From an uncultured Mycoplasmatota bacterium (GTDB lineage: Bacteria; Bacillota_I; Bacilli_A; RF39; UBA660): a DNA stretch of 9,076 nt. The stretch covers positions 1 through 9,076 of the forward strand of contig UQSR01000017.1 of NCBI GenBank assembly GCA_900543825.1, written 5' to 3'. Shown piece by piece: positions 5,838-9,076 of this stretch; within the stretch, counting starts at the first letter, position 1; every line of letters starts with the position of its first letter. The notes beneath the pieces are model-generated. The model saw nothing but the letters and a program-made list of their open reading frames with translations. It had not been told where the DNA came from and did no database searches. The translations under genes and the position numbers were made by a program.

Positions 5838-7988
5838 CTAACAATTACAACTATTTTTAAATTCATTTACTTTTTCAATAGGAACACCTTCATAAGCCTT
5901 CCTACCACATCCAGGACAAACATCACCAATAACACCAATATAACCACATACAGGATCTCTATCTACTGGATGATTAATAGCAGCATAACCCATATCATTT
6001 TCATACATTAATCTAATAATCTTTTCAAATGCCTCTAAGTTATTAGTAGTATCACCATCTAACTCAATATAACTAATATGACCAGCATTAGTATATTTAT
6101 GATAAGGACCCTCTTTCTTAATCTTATTAACAATTGAAATATTATAATATACTGGAACATGGAAAGAATTAGTATAATACTCTCTATCAGTAACGCCCTT
6201 AATCTTACCATATATAGCCTTATCAATATTAACAAATCTACCAGACAAACCTTCCGCAGGAGTAGCAAGTAAAGTAAAGTTTAAATGATATTCAGCAGAA
6301 TACTCATCGCATCTCTTTCTCATAAACTCAATAATTTCAAGTCCAAGTTTTTGAGCATCATCACTCTCACCATGATGTTTACCTATCAAAGCCTTAAGAC
6401 ATTCAGCAAGACCAATAAAGCCAATAGATAAAGTACCATGTTTCAATACCTTTCTTAACCTATCATTAGGTTTAAGTTTATCCGAATCAATCCAAACACC
6501 TTGACCAAGTAAGAATGGAAAATTATAAAGTCTCTTATTACATTGAATTTCAAATCTCTCAAGTAACTGATCTTTAACCAAATCCATAAGTTCTCCAAGT
6601 TCCTTATAAAAGCCATCCAAATCAGTTTCATCATTTCTAACAATACCATGTTTAATACCAAGTCTAGGCAAATTAATCGAAGTAAAAGATAAATTACCTC
6701 TGCCAGGAGTAACAGCCTTATCCTCATCTACAACATTACCAATTACCCTAGTTCTACATCCCATATAACCAACTTCAGTATTATAATCTCCCTTAAAATA
6801 AGGTTTATTAAACGAAGAATCCATAAATGAGAAGTTAGGGAACAATCTCTTTGAAGATACCTTACATGCTAATTTAAATAAATCATAGTTAGGATCATCA
6901 GTTTCATAATTAACACCTTTTCTTAACTTAAATATAGATATTGGAAATATTGGAGTTTCATTTTTACCAAGACCAGCATCTACCGATAATAAGAAATTCT
7001 TAATAACCATTCTACCTTCAGGAGAAGTATCAGTACCAAAGTTAATAGAAGAAAACGGTACCTGAGCTCCCGCTCTAGAATGCATAGTATTCAAATTATG
7101 AATAAAAGCTTCCATAGATTGATGCACCCGACTTACCGTGCGGTTGACTGCATGCTGCACGACACGGGCATCCCCTGTAAGACCATCAAGAGGACGGGTA
7201 ATATAGTCATCCAAATCTACTTGATAAAGATGAGAATAATCAGTACCGTTCATATCGGAAATTACTTTTATTTCTTCGATAAAACTGTTTCTTACGAACG
7301 GAGCTAAATAGAAATCAAAAGCCGGAATCGCCTGTCCGCCATGCATCTCGTTTTGAGCCGTTTCCAAAGAAATACACCCCAAAATACTTGCCGTCTCTAT
7401 TCGTTTTGCCGGCCTGGATTCTCCATGTCCTGCAAAAAATCCGTTTTTCAAAATCTTATCTAACGGATGTTGTACGCACGTGAGGCTCTTAGTAGGATAA
7501 TAATCTTTGTCATGTATATGGATATATGAATCTCTTACTGCCGTTTTGACTCTTTCACTCAATAAATAGTCATCTACAAAAGGTTTTGTAGTCTCACTTG
7601 CGAATTTCATCATCATACCTGCCGGAGTATCGGCATTCATATTGGCATTTTCGCGAGTTATATCGTTTGATTTAGTCTCTATAATTTCAAGAAAAATATC
7701 GCGGGTTTTCGCTTTGCGGGCAATACTCCTTTGATTACGATAAGCAATATAACGCTGGGCTACATCTTTACGGCTACTTTTCATCAGTTCCACTTCGACA
7801 CAATCCTGTATTGCTTCCACACTCATTTGCTCACTTCCCCGACATACGATACGATCGGTGATCTGACGAATCAAACTCATATCCTCACCCTTATCGGTAT
7901 GCAACATCGCCTTACGAATAGCTGCAATAATTTTTTCTTCATTGAAACCCACGATACGTCCATCGCGTTTTACTACTGTCTGTATCAT
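5838..7988 (-). CDS. nrdD: anaerobic ribonucleoside-triphosphate reductase large subunit, chimeric and lacking the radical loop
   Basis: NrdD reduces ribonucleotides to deoxyribonucleotides without oxygen. Residues 1-95 form an ATP-cone (QTVVKRDGRIVGFNEEKI), the allosteric activity domain. The catalytic barrel follows, with SLTCVQHPL (Cys 171) and MGCRTRVIGN (Cys 411), matching the two active-site cysteines known from T4 and E. coli enzymes. The C-terminus has Cys 681, 691, 694, 714 and 716, a probable zinc site. The RxxGYLxG radical loop is absent and is encoded by the next gene. Codon use flips inside the gene. Upstream of about residue 288, arginine is CGN (one AGG) and G+C is near 42%. 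After about residue 310, arginine is AGA and G+C is near 30%. The start ATG 7988 has no Shine-Dalgarno, as in Bacteroidetes. Function is certain; whether this joined protein exists in a cell is doubtful. Confidence 0.9.
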   Translation of the reverse strand: MIQTVVKRDGRIVGFNEEKIIAAIRKAMLHTDKGEDMSLIRQITDRIVCRGSEQMSVEAIQDCVEVELMKSSRKDVAQRYIAYRNQRSIARKAKTRDIFLEIIETKSNDITRENANMNADTPAGMMMKFASETTKPFVDDYLLSERVKTAVRDSYIHIHDKDYYPTKSLTCVQHPLDKILKNGFFAGHGESRPAKRIETASILGCISLETAQNEMHGGQAIPAFDFYLAPFVRNSFIEEIKVISDMNGTDYSHLYQVDLDDYITRPLDGLTGDARVVQHAVNRTVSRVHQSMEAFIHNLNTMHSRAGAQVPFSSINFGTDTSPEGRMVIKNFLLSVDAGLGKNETPIFPISIFKLRKGVNYETDDPNYDLFKLACKVSSKRLFPNFSFMDSSFNKPYFKGDYNTEVGYMGCRTRVIGNVVDEDKAVTPGRGNLSFTSINLPRLGIKHGIVRNDETDLDGFYKELGELMDLVKDQLLERFEIQCNKRLYNFPFLLGQGVWIDSDKLKPNDRLRKVLKHGTLSIGFIGLAECLKALIGKHHGESDDAQKLGLEIIEFMRKRCDEYSAEYHLNFTLLATPAEGLSGRFVNIDKAIYGKIKGVTDREYYTNSFHVPVYYNISIVNKIKKEGPYHKYTNAGHISYIELDGDTTNNLEAFEKIIRLMYENDMGYAAINHPVDRDPVCGYIGVIGDVCPGCGRKAYEGVPIEKVNEFKNSCNC
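7056..7135. other. composition break inside nrdD (probable assembly or recombination join)
   Basis: Within this stretch, encoding about residues 285-311 (VHQSMEAFIHNLNTMHSR and onward), coding style switches from CGN arginines and mixed third positions to AGA arginines and A/T third positions. The reading frame stays intact. The protein segment is among the most conserved in the family, so DNA identity between distant species is locally high, which suits either a misassembly or a homologous crossover. Confidence 0.65.
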
Positions 7989-8044
7989 TTTTTTGAGACT
8001 AAAATTTATTTTTTATATCGTTTTTATTATCTCTAAATACCGAT

Positions 8045-8077
8045 GTAAAGGTAAAAAATTTATTTCTTATATAACAA
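8045..8077 (-). promoter_or_regulatory. Bacteroidetes-type promoter of nrdD
   Basis: The minus strand has TTG at 8075-8077, 21 bases, then TACCTTTAC at 8045-8053. This matches the Bacteroidetes -33 TTTG / -7 TAnnTTTG pattern with a mismatch at the final G of the -7 box. It predicts an RNA start near 8040 and a leader of about 50 bases without a Shine-Dalgarno. It supports a Bacteroidetes origin for the right end of the window. Confidence 0.6.
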
Positions 8078-8221
8078 TACAATTTTTATTTTTGAAAACT
8101 TTTTATATCAAAAAAATTTATATATAACTAATTATCAACTTTTTAATTTTTAAAATTAGAAACTTCTAAAAATAATATCAATATAAAATTATTCAAAAAT
8201 TGAAAATTACGTATATCTGTA

Positions 8222-8259
8222 AAATAAAAAAGTTACCGAAAAAATATTACGGTAACTTT
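8222..8259 (-). terminator. intrinsic terminator of nadB
   Basis: On the minus strand AAAGTTACCG (8250-8259) and CGGTAACTTT (8229-8238) form a perfect 10-bp stem with an 11-base loop, followed by a T-rich tail. It lies about 50 bases after the nadB stop and before the nrdD promoter, so the two genes are separate units. Confidence 0.85.
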
Positions 8260-8306
8260 CTAAAAGTTTATGATAACAGACTAAATTATCAGTAAAAAAT
8301 ATCTGA

Positions 8307-9076
8307 TCAAATTTTATTTTTCTTAGGATAATCTATCGTATAATGCAGGCCTCTGCTTTCTTTACGTGCCATGGCTTGCTTGATGATCAAATATCCTACA
8401 TTAATAATATTGCGCAATTCGCATATCTCCCGAGTCACGACCGAACGCTGGAAAAGATCTTCCGTCTCACGATAAAGTATTTCCAATCTGTCCAAAGCTC
8501 TTTTCAGACGCAGATTGGAACGCACTATTCCCACATAAGCCGACATAAGCTGTTCTACTTCCCGTACGCTTTGCGTTATCAATACCATCTCTTCTGGCAA
8601 TGATGTACCCTCATCGTTCCAATCGGGAATATTTTCTTGTATCTTTATATCGGGCAATACTTTCACCGCATGTTTTGCTGCAGCATCTGCATAAACTACC
8701 GCTTCTATCAACGAATTGGAAGCCAATCGATTCGCACCATGCAAACCGGTACAAGAACATTCACCTACGGCATACAAGTTTTTTATAGACGTACGTGCAT
8801 CCAAATCAACTTTAATACCTCCGCACAAATAATGTGCAGCCGGAGCTACAGGAATATAATCTTTTGTTATATCGATCCCCAAACTCAAGCATTTTTGATA
8901 AATATTAGGAAAATGCTTTTTGGTCTCTTCCGGGTCTTTATGGGTCACATCAAGATATACACATTCATCTCCGCGAGTTTTCATTTCATTATCGATGGCA
9001 CGGGCTACAATATCACGAGGAGCTAATGATCGGCGATCATCGTACTTCTGCATAAACTCTTTTCCATCTTTAGTTT
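8307..9076 (-). CDS. nadB: L-aspartate oxidase, C-terminal part (cut by window edge)
   Basis: NadB is an FAD enzyme that oxidises L-aspartate to iminoaspartate, the first step of de novo NAD synthesis via quinolinate. The frame is open to the right edge. The upstream residues TKDGKEF continue the family sequence, so the methionine at 9053 is internal. About 255 residues are visible. They include SLAPRDIVARAID with the substrate-binding arginine, AHYLCGGI with the conserved histidine, VGECSCTGLHGANRLASNSLIEA of the FAD-binding region, and the C-terminal helical domain ending in RGLHYTIDYPKKNKI. The FAD-binding N-terminus is missing. The protein and its CGN-rich codons look Bacteroidetes-like, as does the neighbouring nrdD promoter. 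A hairpin terminator follows the stop, which separates it from nrdD. Confidence 0.94.
   Translation of the reverse strand, partial: TKDGKEFMQKYDDRRSLAPRDIVARAIDNEMKTRGDECVYLDVTHKDPEETKKHFPNIYQKCLSLGIDITKDYIPVAPAAHYLCGGIKVDLDARTSIKNLYAVGECSCTGLHGANRLASNSLIEAVVYADAAAKHAVKVLPDIKIQENIPDWNDEGTSLPEEMVLITQSVREVEQLMSAYVGIVRSNLRLKRALDRLEILYRETEDLFQRSVVTREICELRNIINVGYLIIKQAMARKESRGLHYTIDYPKKNKI

Larger units (their letters stand above)
7989..8306. other. AT-rich intergenic region between nadB and nrdD
   Basis: This is 318 bases of very AT-rich DNA. It holds the nadB terminator (8222-8259) and the nrdD promoter (8045-8077). Between them, about 8080-8220, I see only A/T runs and weak short palindromes, with no supported gene, RNA or repeat. 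Confidence 0.7.

Noticed and set aside
5822..5866. An upstream extension of the glycyl-radical gene starting at 5866 and overlapping the nrdD end.
   Set aside because: The extra 15 residues resemble nothing in the family, and the Shine-Dalgarno at 5829-5837 clearly points to ATG 5821.
5838..5943. The VCGYIG sequence at the end of the 716-residue NrdD as the glycyl-radical site.
   Set aside because: It lies among the zinc-type cysteines and lacks the following conserved residues. The next gene has the full RRITGYLVG and RVKH pattern that matches the T4 radical segment.
7057..7079. GGTACC, GAGCTC and TCTAGA (KpnI, SacI and XbaI sites) packed into 23 bases, like a cloning polylinker.
   Set aside because: The bases encode the conserved NrdD stretch SRAGAQVPF in frame, the site order does not match a common polylinker, and no vector sequence flanks it. 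Coincidence is likelier.
7080..9026. Several plus-strand open frames of 60-130 codons opposite nrdD and nadB and in their intergenic gap.
   Set aside because: All are antisense shadows of conserved coding sequence or AT-rich gap DNA, with no family resemblance.

Overview
This window looks like gut-bacterial metagenome sequence. It is very probably a composite of three lineages rather than one chromosome. Every gene that can be supported lies on the minus strand, so transcription runs right to left. Base composition and codon choice change abruptly twice. Positions 1 to about 500 are near 50% GC (30 of 60 bases at 61-120) and carry a Lachnospiraceae-like fabD. Positions from about 518 to 7055 are very AT-rich (12 of 60 G+C at 2821-2880, 20 of 60 at 6301-6360), use AGA for nearly every arginine and place strong Shine-Dalgarno sites before genes, as in an AT-rich gut Firmicute. 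From about 7135 to the end, coding DNA is near 42% GC (25 of 60 at 7741-7800), uses CGN arginine codons, lacks Shine-Dalgarno sites and has a Bacteroidetes-type -33/-7 promoter.

Following transcription from the right edge: the 3' part of nadB (L-aspartate oxidase) ends at 8307 and is followed by a clear terminator. A 318-base AT-rich gap then holds the promoter of nrdD. The nrdD gene (anaerobic ribonucleotide reductase, 716 codons) has a Bacteroidetes-like first 40% and an AT-rich Firmicute-like remainder, joined in frame inside its most conserved segment. It is followed by a separate 58-codon gene that carries only the glycyl-radical loop missing from the 716-residue protein. That gene overlaps nrdG, the radical-SAM activase, by one base. 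After 75 bases comes smc, which encodes a chromosome condensation ATPase with unusually short coiled-coil arms and ends in an AT-only hairpin terminator. Next is a well-formed sigma-A-type promoter, a possible 20-codon leader ORF, and a gene for a stand-alone superfamily 2 helicase-like ATPase. Seventeen bases after that gene, the 5' part of fabD runs off the left edge.

Functionally, nrdD, the glycyl-radical gene and nrdG form one unit for anaerobic dNTP synthesis: large subunit, detached radical-bearing tail and activase. The smc gene is housekeeping. The helicase gene is its own transcription unit of unknown role. The fabD and nadB neighbours probably say nothing about the AT-rich organism, because the two composition breaks are best explained by assembly joins. 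The most interesting biology that survives this caveat is the split reductase with its radical glycine on a separate small protein, which lies wholly inside the AT-rich block.
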